This document shows positions 1-12,886 of a stretch of DNA of 64,000 nt, in pieces (the first letter of the stretch is position 1; each line of letters starts with the position of its first letter). Position numbers and translations under genes: made by a program. The notes beneath the pieces were generated by a model. The model ran no database searches. It was given only the letters and a program-made list of their open reading frames with translations, and was not told the DNA's origin. The DNA comes from Brachyhypopomus gauderio (Eukaryota > Chordata > Actinopteri > Gymnotiformes > Hypopomidae): the NCBI RefSeq assembly GCF_052324685.1, contig NC_135226.1, forward strand, positions 18,986,973 to 19,050,972, written 5' to 3'.

Positions 1-332
1 ACTACTTGTGTTTTTGAACAATGTACAATCACACTTTTTGAGCATTTGAACATTTGATCAAAAAGATAGTCAAGATAGCTAGCTAGTTTGCTAACTGCTA
101 GCTAGCAAGATTTTATTTCGGAGACAACGAAAAATGCGTGAAATTAAATTTTGTGTTGTATCGTTAGTCAGTGATTTAATATTTGCATTTACGAAGCCTG
201 TCCTTGCAATATTCTTGTTGATTTTGGTATTAGATCCACACTTAACACGACTATAGGGTTGATATTCTAAGGTGATTTTGGTTGTAATGAGCCCAACTAA
301 TGTCATTTCAGGTTTTGGCGTTATAAGGAAGC
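1..332. other. Upstream flank of rad1
   Basis: AT-rich sequence ahead of the rad1 start codon. I see no clear TATA box or CpG island and no coding exon. Several GCTAGC-like motifs cluster at 75-110. It presumably holds the rad1 5' UTR and proximal promoter, but the transcription start cannot be placed. Confidence 0.4.
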
Positions 333-2257
333 ATGCCTTTGTCAACCCAGTCCCAGTCCGAGAGTGACGAGTACATCCTAATAGCTAGCTTGGATAACGT
401 GAGGAACCTCTCCAACATCCTGAAAGCCATATCCTTCAAAGATCATGCAATATTTAATGCAACACAGAATGGTTTAAAAGTTACTGTAGAAGATTCCAAA
501 TGCCTTCAAGCAAATGCATTCATTCAGGTTGGTTTTCTAAGTACAATATGTGGAAATATTGTCAATTTGAAAAACTGCTAAAATATTTAACAGTCCTTCA
601 TTTTCTGGTCTTGTAGGCAGACATATTTCAGGAATTCACAATCAAAGAGGATGTAATTGGGTTTCAGGTAAACCTAACTGTGCTTCTGGACTGCCTCACC
701 ATCTTTGGGGGTAGCACAGTTCCAGGCAAGTATTGCAGGCTGCTGTGGTGCCCTGTGCTGGGTACAACCTGTGCTTTTGGAGTGTAGTGCATCACTTACT
801 ATCATGCCATGGTTTGTTATATACTACAGCAGTACAGTAAACTATGTTAGCAGTCTAGATTCATATATGAAATTGAGTCTGTGTGTGTTGCATGAAGGTC
901 ACTTTGTGTTTTTTTTTTTCTTCTTATTCTTTGCTGTTAAGGAGTGAGCACAGCTCTCAGAATGTGCTACAATGGCTATGGCTACCCGCTAACCCTGTTC
1001 CTGGAAGAGGGAGGTGTGGTTACCGTCTGCAAGATCAACACCCAGGAACCCGAGGAGCCTCTCGACTTTGATTTCTGTAGCACTAATGTCACCAACAAAG
1101 TGATACTTCAGTCAGACAGCCTGAAAGAGGCGTTTTCAGAGCTGGATATGACCAGTGAGGTCCTGCAGTTAACCATGTCACCGAGTCATCCCTTTTTCAG
1201 GTGCAGACATTCTTTGCATGGTGCAATATTACAATGTTGATAATGTGAATATGAATGCATACCTGTGTCCTGACAGCTAGGTTATTCAGACGTGCTGGGC
1301 CACTGAATGTTCTCGCCCCTTGGCATATGGGGAGAAAGAGCATCTGTAATGTGCAAGCCAGTCAGTTTATCAATACAAGTCATGTAACCATAGAGAACAG
1401 GAGAAACCGTGCTACCACTTTCTTTGTGAACACTGTTGCCTTTACTTATTTCCAAATTCATCAGTGAAACATTTAACTGTGTTTTCGCATGGCTATGAAC
1501 CAGGGCTGTTGTATGGGATGAAGGTACATCTGTTCTTACTGTATTGTATTATGTCTGCGTTATTTTAAGAACTATGTTAACATTTGCCAATACTCTTCAC
1601 TCTTCAGTTCAAAAGAACTGATTCCACATTTTCAAATCGATTTTAATCTTTTTTGGATTTCCTTTCCAGATTGTCCACATTTGGGAATTCTGGGAATGCT
1701 CATTATGACTACCCCAAAGACTCTGAAATGATGGAGCTCTTCCAGTGCACTAAGACACAGACTAACAGGTATGATGATTCAAAAGTGAATCCCAACGTCA
1801 ATAGGTGTGTTGACTTGTGCATTTTTGACAGCACGAGGAGGCAAATTCCTTGTAGATGACAGACACATGGCAGGAGGTAGTCTAAATGTCACTGAAGAAA
1901 AGCTTTGGCTGGTATAGCTTATGGGTTTGTGTGTATTCAGATACATCTTGAACACTTTTGTTTCTACACGGGTCTAAAAATGCAATGTAACAAAATTACC
2001 TACTGAAAAACCTACTAGACTATGTGTAACCACTGAGTGATATGAGTGTATTTTGGTGTTCTGTTACCCTTTCACACAGGTACAAGATGTCGCTGCTGAA
2101 GCCCTCTACCAAGGCCTTGGCTCTGTCCTGTAAGGTGTCCGTGAGAACGGACAGTCGAGGTTTCCTTTCCTTACAGTATCTTGTACGGAATGACGATGGA
2201 CAAATTTGTTTTGTTGAATACTACTGTTGCCCAGACGAAGAGGTTGATGAAGAGTAG
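333..2257 (+). CDS. rad1: RAD1 checkpoint clamp subunit, 5 coding exons
   Basis: RAD1 is one subunit of the nuclear RAD9-RAD1-HUS1 (9-1-1) ring, a PCNA-like clamp loaded at damaged DNA to activate ATR signalling. Coding exons: 333-527, 617-725, 942-1200, 1670-1768, 2080-2257; joined they give 279 residues (human about 282). Recognisable blocks are FQEF and NLTVLLDCL in exon 2, LTLFLEEGGVVTV and LDFDFCSTNV in exon 3, and the C-terminal ICFVEYYCCPDEEV ending in an acidic tail. All junctions keep frame (phases 0, 1, 2, 2). Intron 2 starts with GC rather than GT: the donor reads AG|GCAAGT at 724-731. The first ATG lies where the family starts. Known from the family: the clamp fold is non-catalytic despite the old exonuclease name. 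Confidence 0.96.
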
Positions 2258-2810
2258 ACTGTCGAGATGAAGTGTGTTCTGTGAACCCAAAGCTGGCTTT
2301 GCCCTACACATGTGAACGGAGTTCTCCCGTTGGATTATTGGGATAATCTCACGTTGGATTAATGGGATAATCTCCCGTTGGATTATCGACGTTCTTTTTT
2401 GTTGTTGTTAGTAGATCATTAAGCAAATCATACAACTCACAAATGTCATATTTCTAGGAACAAATGATTTGCTTAATGAACTAATCCTCGACTTTTAAAA
2501 TATACTATGTCATAAAGTTACTACAGCAATTCCCTAATAGGGAACTTGTATATGTATAATATAATTTGACTATGTAATATAGAGTTAGAATGATTACAGT
2601 TTTGTCGGTTTTCATTTAAGTAATTCAGCGGTTTTCAAAACATTTAGAAGTTCTTGGAGTGTGAGACTGTTATACCAACTGATTGATACTGTATGATTAT
2701 TAAATCCATCAGCTAAGTCATCAAACTAGTTGTTATGATCTATTAAAATTAACCCCCAAAATAAGATTAAAGTAGAAGCACAATGAAAGATGTTTTGTTA
2801 AATCTGTATC
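2258..2810 (+). other. rad1 3' UTR region with short repeats
   Basis: This is probably the rad1 3' UTR. A 24-bp unit (TCTCCCGTTGGATTATTGGG and four more bases) occurs 2.8 times at 2323-2390. Perfect 16-bp inverted arms lie at 2416-2431 and 2464-2479 around a 32-base loop. A weak poly(A) signal ATTAAA is at 2699-2704. The transcript end is inferred. Confidence 0.45.
2323..2390 (+). repeat. 24-bp tandem repeat, about 2.8 copies
   Basis: Three successive copies of a 24-bp unit beginning TCTC[CA]CGTTGGATTA, each ending in GGGATAA except the truncated third. It lies just after the rad1 stop codon. Confidence 0.8.
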
Positions 2811-4384
2811 CTTTAAGATTACACGTGTGGTTAACATTCTTCATGTATTATCATGTATTTTTAAGGCATTACTGACACGGTCATGAATAAGAAAAACATT
2901 GTCTGTGTCTGGAAAGATGGTGGAAATGTGAAATGTCAGACAATGGGAATGCAGTTGTCCTTGTGAACATACAGCTGGATGTCCTCAGTATGACTGAACT
3001 CGATGTTTTAAAGGTTTCTGTCATAGGGGTGTGGGCTTAAATTAGATGACCATGCTATTGGGTCTTCTACATTGAGATTTCTAAAGATTATTACTTCAAC
3101 TCATCCTCATTTGTTATTGTAGCAATATGGTTAATTTAGAGCAATGTTTGGCAGAATATTTTTTCTTCTTTCATACCGGATTAGCTGTATGATTCTAAAC
3201 ACATTCAGGTGCTGAGCATCAATAAGTCTAATTTGATATATATATTGTGATTGTCTTTCAGTCTACCAGTCTCCTGATTCAAACGAGTGTCTCGTCCAGA
3301 GGATATATTGCAGGGATATAATTTTTTGCGTGTGTTAAGCATGACTTAAACCAACATTTGAATATATTTATCTTTTGATGTGGTTTCCTCCCTCTGCTAT
3401 TTTACTCAGCCGTCCATGGGGTCTGCATGACATGATCAACTTAATTCAAGGTGAAAGTGTCTTTGTGACCGACAGAGGGCAGCAACGTTACACAACTGCG
3501 TATACGTCGCCTCACGCGGTACTAGCGTCCTCTTCGGGCGAATTATGAAAGTTCACTTTACGCGACGTATTAACCACTATTTTTTTTATTTGCGTTTCGA
3601 GTTCGTTTACGTTTTATCACCAAACGATCTGCACAGTGCAGCATAAATAAATGGCAGGTGAGAGTGTGCGTTAATGGCAGGTTGATGATGGATCTGGCTG
3701 TCCCCTCCACCACCATCCTGGTGCAGCCAATCGTTTGGACACTTGCAGCTGTGGAGGCGACACTGTTTCTGGGCAGAGGAGTGAAAAACACCGGTGCCAT
3801 GTTCCCTCTCTGCTTCTATTAATGGCGTGTCCATCTGGGTTACTAATGTAGGTCTAAAAACACGTTATGTAGCCTGATACTTTTGACCAACATATAGTTT
3901 TTAAGTGAGTCTGGGTCACCGTTGTAGGGATCACCTAAATGATGGTTGTCTGGTGGTTTTCTCTATCTTCCCAGTACAGCCCAGTCACACAGTAATTAAC
4001 ACTATGGCAAAAGTCCAATTATGGACCACAGTGGTAAAGGCAGTGAACAAACGTTGTATACAAATTAAAGTATCCTTCGGAGAGGCTGTGAGGCAGTTTA
4101 ATAGGTATCCGGTAACTTACTGCATCCAAACAGAACAGTTCAGACTGAGTTCTGTGCAGCACTGGATATGGGCTGGAAACTTGATCCGAGTTAAAGCGGG
4201 TCGTGTCAGAGGGACGGTGCTGCTGTGTGTGGCCCAAAACAAGCTCGGTAGTGAAGTGAGGTAGTTATGACACTTCACCGGCCCAACGTGCCTGGTGTGT
4301 TGTGGCCACCCAACGTGAGTCAAAGGGTATCAGGTTCGGACTGGTAGGTTTTGTAAACACACACTCCGAGGTGACCTAATTGTT
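2811..4384. other. Intergenic, no recognised gene
   Basis: AT-rich up to 3460, then a slightly CpG-richer patch at 3480-3610. Open frames here on both strands are short, lack splice context or homology and overlap one another; I do not call them. Confidence 0.4.
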
Positions 4385-4557
4385 ATGGCTGTCCAACAAT
4401 TAGCAACAGGAGAGCCCAGGAGAGTCAACGAGACATACACCCTCTTTCTTCAGCGCGTCACTAGAGACAGTGAGTCATCGGAACTACATCAAAAGGTGGA
4501 AGAGATCATTAAAAAAAGAAGATATGGAAATACGCTGTATGGCGTGATGGTTGGGCA
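4385..4557 (+). other. Exon-like open segment, unrecognised
   Basis: An ATG-initiated frame of about 57 codons has a protein-like composition: a charged, helix-prone stretch containing SSELHQKVEEIIKKRRYG. It runs up to a possible GC donor (GG|GCAAGT, G of GC at 4554), and the frame turns hydrophobic and stops after that. I do not recognise the protein and see no partner exon downstream. It could be an orphan first exon, a pseudogene scrap or chance. Confidence 0.2.
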
Positions 4558-4699
4558 AGTATTTTTTTTGAGACATTTTTCCATTACATTAGCTTCAGAA
4601 AGCTTTCTGTGTGACAGCCACTTTCCTCTCAGCCCTGTTCATTTTAGTAAACAAGACACCTGTTCCCTAGTGGTGCTCAGACGCCTTCATTGACTGAGC

Positions 4700-7271
4700 T
4701 GACCACACTTGAGGCTGCTGTCAGCTGTCAGACAAGAAACTTCACAGTGTGTGACTTAATTGCTACTTAATTACCTTTGTAAGGTAAACCAGAGATAATA
4801 TGTGCAGAGAAGGTGAGTGTGGACATATTCCTGCAACAGCATTACGTGCATCGTGGATCTGTGCCCACTGGGAACTGGATACGCAATGTTAATGCACTGT
4901 TAGTAGAGCACGTGAGGATGTCGTGCTGATGCAGTCTTATTAAATGCAGACATTTGTGATTCTTCTGTGTATGTTTTCACTAGAGTGCTGTACAGTAATA
5001 GAACTAATAGTCTAAGGTGTATAAATATTTGAGGCTTGAAAATATGCAACAGATTAAAAGTTATATAATTTGTTTAATTGAAAAAAATATTAAAAATTAA
5101 AAAATCTATGCATTTTATAGTATCATAATATAAATTTATTATATAAAACAACGCAAAATCCAGTCTATCAAAGTGGAAGGACTCCCTACATGGGAAACCT
5201 AGCACACACAAGTGTGGTATTCCTCCGCATTGTGTTAAAAAAAACACCCCTATGAAAACAGGCCATTGTTAGATGGGTCTGTGTTTGTCACATGAGGTCA
5301 CAAAAGCGGCAGCTGGACTTAGTGACACCATTATCAATCCTATCGACGCCCATGAGTGCTGCTCCTCCCTTTCCACGGGCCTCTGCTCTCTCTGCAGCTA
5401 CATGCGAGATGATCCATCCTGATGATCATGAGGTCATGATGGTGCACCTTTAACTTAAAACCTCTCCCCCATGAGCATGGCTTACCTTTGCTGAGATAAT
5501 CCACTCATCTCATGCATAAGCATCGGGTTTCAAAGGATGTATTTGCGAACTTTAGTTAAGGTCGATAAGGCGGCCCGAAGATTGAAAATCTACAGATCGC
5601 GTTTTACAATTAAAGGAAGTTAAGCAAACCCTGGGCCATTGTAACATCTGTTCCCTTAGTGCTGGTCATAAAAGTAAAAAGTAAAAGCTTTTTGCTCAGG
5701 AATATCGAGTGAAGTATACATTCACAACTTAAATTGTTTGCTGTTTCATGTTCCTGTTGTGGGTGAAAATATTTCCAGTGCAACGTTTACTCATTTAGCA
5801 TTCGGATTTGAGGATGTAATTCAGAACTTTTAGTTGTTTTACCAGGACCTTGGACATATTACAACCAGGATTAGGTGGTCAGCAGACAAGACTTGCATTA
5901 TTACCTGGGATTATAATGCATTCCAGACGTGTCCTACCTGTTAGGGACAGCATGTGTCAATTTAATTTGTTCTGCTAGATCTCCACTGGCATAAGATATC
6001 GAACACAAATGGGTTCTTTATTAGATTATGTACGCTACTGTAACATACTAGGGTTTCTTTTTTTCCGCTTGTGGCAGAATGAACAACTGTCAGTCAAATG
6101 TACATAGAGACTTGGAGAGCTGGTCACTTTATTATATGTCATTTATGTGGTCATACACATATACAGAACACTTGAAAATGGTTTGGATAAAATTCCTAGA
6201 TTTTACACTTTCAATCTCAACATAGATTGAAATACTGTAGAAATATGACTATTGTCTCACAGGGCCTGTGAAAATAAACAATTTGCTCATGTCCACATCT
6301 TACCAGCAATACTTAACATCCCCATATATGATTAATGTTGTCCAATTTTGTAAGAACATTCCATGTTTGGATAAAAATGTAACTGATTAAAAAAGTCTCA
6401 GTTTGAATATTTGTTTCCTTCTGCATATCCTGCATCGACCTGCATGCAGATAACAGATGAAAGTGTTTTTTTTTCCACATAAAAACCCATACTTTCTACC
6501 ATGATGTCATGTCTGATGTGTTGCACTTGTAGTTAATGTAAACCACTACTTAACCACAAACATAATGAAACTGTGATCGACACCAGACATGACCGAAACC
6601 TGCTTGTCACCTTTCTCAGTGTTGTTTGTGGAAAGTTTTCTAAGAAACCGGTAAAGTGAAACAAAAACAATTTATAGCATATTTCTAAAAAGTGTACATT
6701 ATTTAACAAGTACGTAAGTAGACAAGAATGACATCCGCCTGTCCAAAATGGCTCCCACTGTTAGTCTAATACAGCTCTACCCCTTTGACAGCATCATGAG
6801 TGTTTGACGCTGCACAGTCTGTCAGCAGCAGATACAGCAAAGTCTCCACTTTTAGTGCTCGCCATCCCGCCGACTGACCCGCAAAGTGCCGTCTGCGGCT
6901 GTGTGGTGGAGTCGGGGGCCTCCGCCCGTGTGCGGTGGAGTCGGGGGGGCCTCCACCCGCGTGTCGTCTCCTCTGGTCTGTCTCTCAACACCGTCCCATT
7001 ACATGATGAAAAGAGGCAGCTGCAGCCTGCACCTCACTCACTCACCTTTGACAGCCGCTGCTCAGCAGGCAATTATGATGGCGGCTATGAAAACTAATTT
7101 GTGAAAGTGGAGGGAAGTCTGGCTGTTGTGCTGGAGATGGAGTTTGACTTTAGCAGATATCCAGTGGGGGGGGGCAGGTAATGGATGATGTCATTGCGAT
7201 AAACTAAACATGAGCCTGGCTCTTGTTGTATACAGAACTATGTGAAATGCTGTTTTGGTTACAAGTCTAGC

Positions 7272-7303
<32 letters not shown>

Positions 7304-8920
7304 GTCCTCAAATGTCCCAACGTGCAGGAGTGTACCCATACTCTCTTCTCTTAAAAAACCTTTTAGTTAAATTAATTAGTGAAAGTAAATTTGCGTAGTG
7401 GTCCGTCTGGTTTGGATATTTGATATGGATATTGGTGCGAGGTGTTGTTGTGCAAGTGCACAGTTAGACATAATCAACTTTCTCAGTCTGAGTCACGGCG
7501 AAGCTCCACAGAACATCACAGGCGTGATGTTTAGATCACTGCCTGTGTGCACATGTCTGTGTTTCACTCTTATGAGCCTTCCGTCGTAAAACACTGTCCT
7601 GTCCATGCAGTGGTATATAAGCTTTACAGCATCGTTATTTCAGTGCACTTTTGTGACTGAATTCCATCGTGATTTTCTAGTCTACAGTGGCAGCTTTGAT
7701 TTCACACCATGCATTTCAGTACAACCCAGTTGGTCTCCTACACCGCTGCATTCTGCCGATTCAGATCTTTATGGGCCTGTAAATGTGTTTGTTGTGTGGT
7801 ATGTACTGATGGAAGGATGTCAGTAAAAAATATGCAGTAAAATTTTTATGTTGCTCAGAGCTTTTGTATGTGTGGTTTACAGAAGCAGAATATCAGGGAA
7901 TTAGAAGATTGCAGATGAATATTAAGGTGCTACCAGGCACTTTACATGCACTAATTATTAATTACGTAAAACAATCCTGTGTAACATATTCTTGTAATTT
8001 TATGTAGTACTGAGATAATTAATGGCATAGGAAACATACTACAGGTCCTGCCACTGTGATAGAGCCCATGCAACTTTGCCCGATCCCAGTTGTTTGCCCA
8101 GACATGTACCTGCACGGGGATTCCCCTTATGTAAAATAGGACATCCCTAATCTGACACTGTGTCTCGAGCTCCTCTAATGACCAGCTGCTATTTCCAGGC
8201 GATTAGCTCTATACGCAACCCAAGTCCGACCATGCGCGACGTATCTGCATACAGGCACAATAGCCACAGTTATGCAGGACACACTCCGAAGGTCAAAAGA
8301 GTCGTAACGGGGAATTTCCACCGCCCTCTGACAATTAGCATATTTAATTAATAGAAGTGGTGTTATTAGAGTGTGTATATAGCCTACATATGTTACTTTT
8401 TGGATAGCCTACGTATCATAGCCTATATTATAGTTTACAAAATTTAAAATTTGTTAACTTTGCATGCACAACATGAAAGCGTAATTAACACAGAACAATA
8501 AAATACAAAATTAGGTCTGCTTGACATTCATGCAAAACACATCGGTTTGCAAGAATCTAGTACAAACCATTTCAAAATAACATATTACATATGTAAGCCT
8601 GTCTTAATAAGCTGGCTATTACGCCAATATACAAAGGAATCAATAATAATTTGCCATGTATTTGTTATGATTCCACAGCAGGCCTTGTGATGAACTCACT
8701 GATGTAGAAAAAGCATTAGGTTTTAGTGGATTCGACCTGTTGCCATTATTATAGAGATTATTTTAACCCATAGCATACTTTTCATAGTTCAGAAAAGTAG
8801 TAAAAATGTAAACTTTGCATAGCTAATTTGATCAAATTACCAAGATGTACCCCTAACAATTTGTGAACTACATTTTTCAACCTCAGAAAACACACCAACG
8901 TGTAAAAAGACGCGAGTTTT
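4700..8920. other. Intergenic, AT-rich, no gene seen
   Basis: About 4.2 kb between rad1 and bbc3 without convincing exons. It holds poly-A/T-rich sequence around 5060-5160, a GC-richer patch at 6870-6990 with a partly duplicated GCGGTGGAGTCGGGG motif, and a (CA)n microsatellite at about 7275-7302. Small ORFs here look random. Confidence 0.5.
7275..7302. repeat. (CA)n microsatellite
   Basis: About 14 pure CA units in intergenic DNA. Confidence 0.9.
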
Positions 8921-8929
8921 AGTTTATGA

Positions 8930-9475
8930 GCCACACACGCCGTAGGTGTCGAGTCAATGTTGCAACCTTTCAGAAGCGCGCAAACAGACGGGCAAAACGG
9001 GCGGGAGGGGCGCGCGCGGAGCAGCGCCGCGTCGATTCCTGCACACAGCCTTGACCGCGGGAGGCGCGCGCTGCAGCGCGTGGCCCGCTGTGACGAGCAT
9101 GTCGGGACTTGTTGTGGAGAGTCGTCGCGGAGGGCGTGGCCAGAGCGAGCACTTCGCGGGAGAGAGCGCAAGTTGCTGTCATTTCTGAGGCGGCACAATC
9201 AATAATAGAGTTTCATCATCCCTGCGCGTCGATGTTTTGACAAACCGCGGATATTGACGACACTGACAATCGCGTGCCATGAACGGACTAACTTGGTAAA
9301 TCGAGCAAATCGTACGAAATAAGTGGAGTAGCGCTTATGTGGACCAATGCATGAAAGCAACACTTACTGAGCAGCATATGAGCTCGACTTCCAAGACAAG
9401 TGTCCTGCCAGCATCGACCACAGTCAAACTCAACACTGGAGTAATATCTACTGATTCTAAGCAACTGTTTTACAG
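8930..9475 (+). promoter_or_regulatory. CpG-rich bbc3 promoter and probable non-coding exon 1
   Basis: A CpG-dense patch (8930-9280, with GCGCGCGCGG-type sequence) sits upstream of a strong donor: the sequence reads TACAG|GTGAG with the exon ending at 9475. The family is known to have untranslated first exons before the ATG exon, so I infer the major bbc3 start lies here. A second CpG-rich patch at 10217-10350 could be an alternative promoter. No transcript evidence is available. Confidence 0.5.
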
Positions 9476-10216
9476 GTGAGAGCGGTAGTATTTTACCAGC
9501 ATTACAATTAATGTTTTGCCTGTCTGTAAACCACGGACCGTGATTGTGTTGGGTCGATAAATGAAAGCTTGCTCGTTGTATTGATGATCACATCGGTTCA
9601 GTGTGTAGCACTTCATATGGATCAATGTTGTCTAAGCATGAGTGTCCACTGTGTTAAATCTGAAATCTGTATCTGTTAGCTTGGTGTGTTAGGGCTACCA
9701 CTACAATCCTGCATGATTTTAGATTACAAACCGGTGTCGACACGGCGCGTTTGTGTAGCACATACACTTGGTCACAGCTGTATAAATGTACGATATTAAA
9801 TAGGCTGGATCAGTACTATTGTGGATACTATGCGCTCGACAAGCATTTCACTGTTCAACAGCCCCGAAGACCATCAGAATTACCAATTTGCTGTATTTCA
9901 CAGTGTAAGTTAGACTAACTGTCACTTTTCCAGCGTGTTCTCCCCCACTCTTTCCTTTCTAAACTCTGTACTTCGCGGTACGGTTGTTTCGCCTAACCAT
10001 TTGCATGTGCTACTTTTCCAGTGCTTCATAATTTCCGTTTTAAGCGACGCGATGTAGCCAAATGAAACTGTGATAAAATCTTAAGCAATGTTGCAATGTG
10101 GAAATGTCATATTTACTTATTATAGGCGTTGAACAGAATGACTAATATTTGTGAACATTAGGAACGTGATCATATTCGTCGTTTTTTTTCTGCACGCACT
10201 GTACTGATTTAAACTC

Positions 10217-10350
10217 GTGCCGTGGGTTCCAAGAGCGCGCGCGGCGGTCTGTCCATACTTGCACGGATTTGTTTACAAACACTCCGCGCACGCGACGGTC
10301 GCGCGCCACCTCGCGGGGAGGCTTAGTCCCGCAGCTCGCTGGGCCAAACG
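10217..10350 (+). promoter_or_regulatory. Second CpG-rich patch, possible alternative bbc3 promoter
   Basis: A short CpG-dense island of CGCGCG runs lies about 400 bp before the bbc3 start codon in otherwise AT-rich DNA. Alternative first exons are known for mammalian BBC3; use here is inference. Confidence 0.3.
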
Positions 10351-10736
10351 AGAAAAAGAAGATAAATTCGAGTGGGTCTCAATGTATTTGCTTTTCTATT
10401 TATTGCATCTCTTATATTTAAGGCAATGGAATGTACCACTTGTGTGTTTTATTTATTAGTACTTAGGGCAAATACTAGATTACATTTTTTTCAGATTTTG
10501 CTCTTAACCCTGACGGAAGTCTGCGATTGTTTGTTTGTGATTATTTTAGTTGCAACCTCCGTCACATATTTCCCCGCATCTTAGATTTGATGAGATATAA
10601 GACGGGTGTTTGATTTGTCGGAGCCAGGATGGTTTTTGTGATAGAAGCTGCAAAGCTCTGGTTCCATTATAGCGAGCTACACACTGATCTTCGCATCTAA
10701 GCATCGCTGTTTCCCTCGTATTAGGCAGCGTCTGTT

Positions 10737-12842
10737 ATGGCCAGACCGCAGACGGACAGCAGGGTGGACGGACAGAGTCCCCAGAGCTGCAGGATGGAGG
10801 TTCTGCGTCGGGATGCCCGGCCCAACACGCAGCCTGTCCCGCAGGTGGCCCCGGCCCGGTCGAGACCGCGCCGTACCGCTCAGAGCACCCAGAGCACCGC
10901 GCCGGTACCGCTCGTCCCACCACCAGACGCGCCGTCCGCGGCCCCCCGGCAGGAAGACTCAGTCGGACACCGCGCAGGTACGCAGACCGTCGCCCACTGC
11001 TGGTGACAATGGCGTGCTTTCATTCAGCGTGCTTTAAAAACAGAACACGTTTTATTTAGCAGGGACAGTGTTGGCTGCTAGCGCGTTTGGCGAGCTTGGC
11101 CTGCTCTCCAGATTCTGCCCCCCCCCCCCCTTGCTCTCTGGCCAAAAGAGGCATGTTGAGACATGTCTGGTGCAGGCGACTTCATGCTGAACGCCACCTT
11201 CTCACCACAGTCACCCTGTACCACCACACTCAACACAGTCCCCTCTGTGTCTCAGTATCAGCAGTGATTTTGTTTTTCACTGTATCTCATCTCTTTTCAT
11301 CACTCCATCACCTCCTCCTCCGTAGCCTCGGTTGAACCCTCCTAGTATTTCTCTGTCCACGCCCCCCGTTTTTAAAAGCTCTTGGCTGCTTGCCTCCTCC
11401 CGGTCCCGCCCATCTCCGCGCTGTCCACCCTATCGCTGCCTGCCCTTCGTTCCTGTCCACCAATGGCTGAATTCCATCTCGGGCTGCGCCGGCTTACAGT
11501 TACCCTGGCAACAAGCCAGAGCAGCCCCGCTCTCCCCGGCCCTGTTAAGTCACCTCCTCCTACGGATCAGACCCGACCCGCACCCGTGCGCTTCCTGAGC
11601 TCGTGGAGCTATTTGTGCAGCCCGATCAAGTCAAGCAAGGATTTCTGAAACACCTGAGTCATAGTCTCTGTTTTGGCATTTCTAATCTATGTATTATCAG
11701 TGGCACAGGTCGCACCGGGGTCCATTTTGTGTACTGTGTTCTGTGCACTTGTTCAACCGCAAACTTTACTGCACGCGCGAAATTGCACGACATTACGTAA
11801 GCATATTTTACTGGTATCCTTCCAGCAGTCCTACAGTACCAGGGCCACTGAAGAGAATTCAGCACCATTAGATCAGTGTCTGAGAGGCAAACCCAACGAC
11901 CCGAGTGTTATTGACAGCAGAACCGGCAGAGAGTCCACACAGAGTGCAACACAAACCGCAAACGCACGCACTCTGGCCCCGCTAAGCAGATTAAGAGATT
12001 ACACGCAAACTTCGAAGGAGAATCTAGAAGCGTGTTGGCAGGGCTGTAGTGGGGAAGTGCCCCGTGTGTTTTACCCCGGGGTGGGGGTGGGGGGGGGGGG
12101 GGGGGTTACTTGGCGGACGTTTGAGGGTTTGCTTTCGAGCGGGAGCATGTGACTTTTTGCGGGTGGGGGATGGGTGGCCGCCCGAGCTGGCAGGCAGCTG
12201 CCATGGTAACGGCCCCCGCTAGACGGTCGGTCTGCTCCATCCCTGTGATTCGGGCGTTCGGTCAGGTCAGCGAGCCGAGTGTCCGGTCCCGCGGGTGTTC
12301 GGAGGTTTAGATGACGGTGGAGGTGCAGCCGGGTGTGTGTGGTGGCCGTGCAGGGGTCGCGAAGCGGCACGACCCACAAACAGCGTCCTGGCTGTATTCC
12401 CGCACCTGTCCCGTAACCGTGGGGGCGGCTCGACGCACCGGCATCCTTAACGACCCGCAGCGTCTGGCCAGATTCGGTCTGGAAATCATAACCTCTTCGC
12501 CTTTTTGAACTATGACCTTCGGATGGTGATGTCATCTCCCCTGCCTCCGCTCCAGGTCCCGAGGAGGAGCGGTCCTGTGTGGGCGGGATGCTCCAGCTCC
12601 TGCAGGACGTCTTGCCGGCCGAGGAACAGCCCACACCAGAGGAGCGCGCGGTGGCCCGCGTGGCCATCCAGCTGAGGACCATAGGAGATGAGATGAACGC
12701 AGTTTACCTACAGAGAAGGGTGAGGGCCTGTGTGTGTGGGGCGAACCGTAGTCACGCTACGCCGTGCGCTCGGGCCTGGGATGTGTGTGACTGGGCGGAA
12801 TGGGTGTGACCAGGCACGTGTTTTTGGAAATGTGTGTGTGAG

Positions 12843-12886
<44 letters not shown>

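Noticed and set aside
3905-4264. 119-codon plus-strand ORF with opposing minus-strand ORFs
   Set aside because: Three overlapping frames on both strands, none with known motifs or splice signals.
12071-12682. 203-codon minus-strand ORF
   Set aside because: Overlaps the bbc3 BH3 exon on the opposite strand and runs through a poly-G tract; no recognisable domain.
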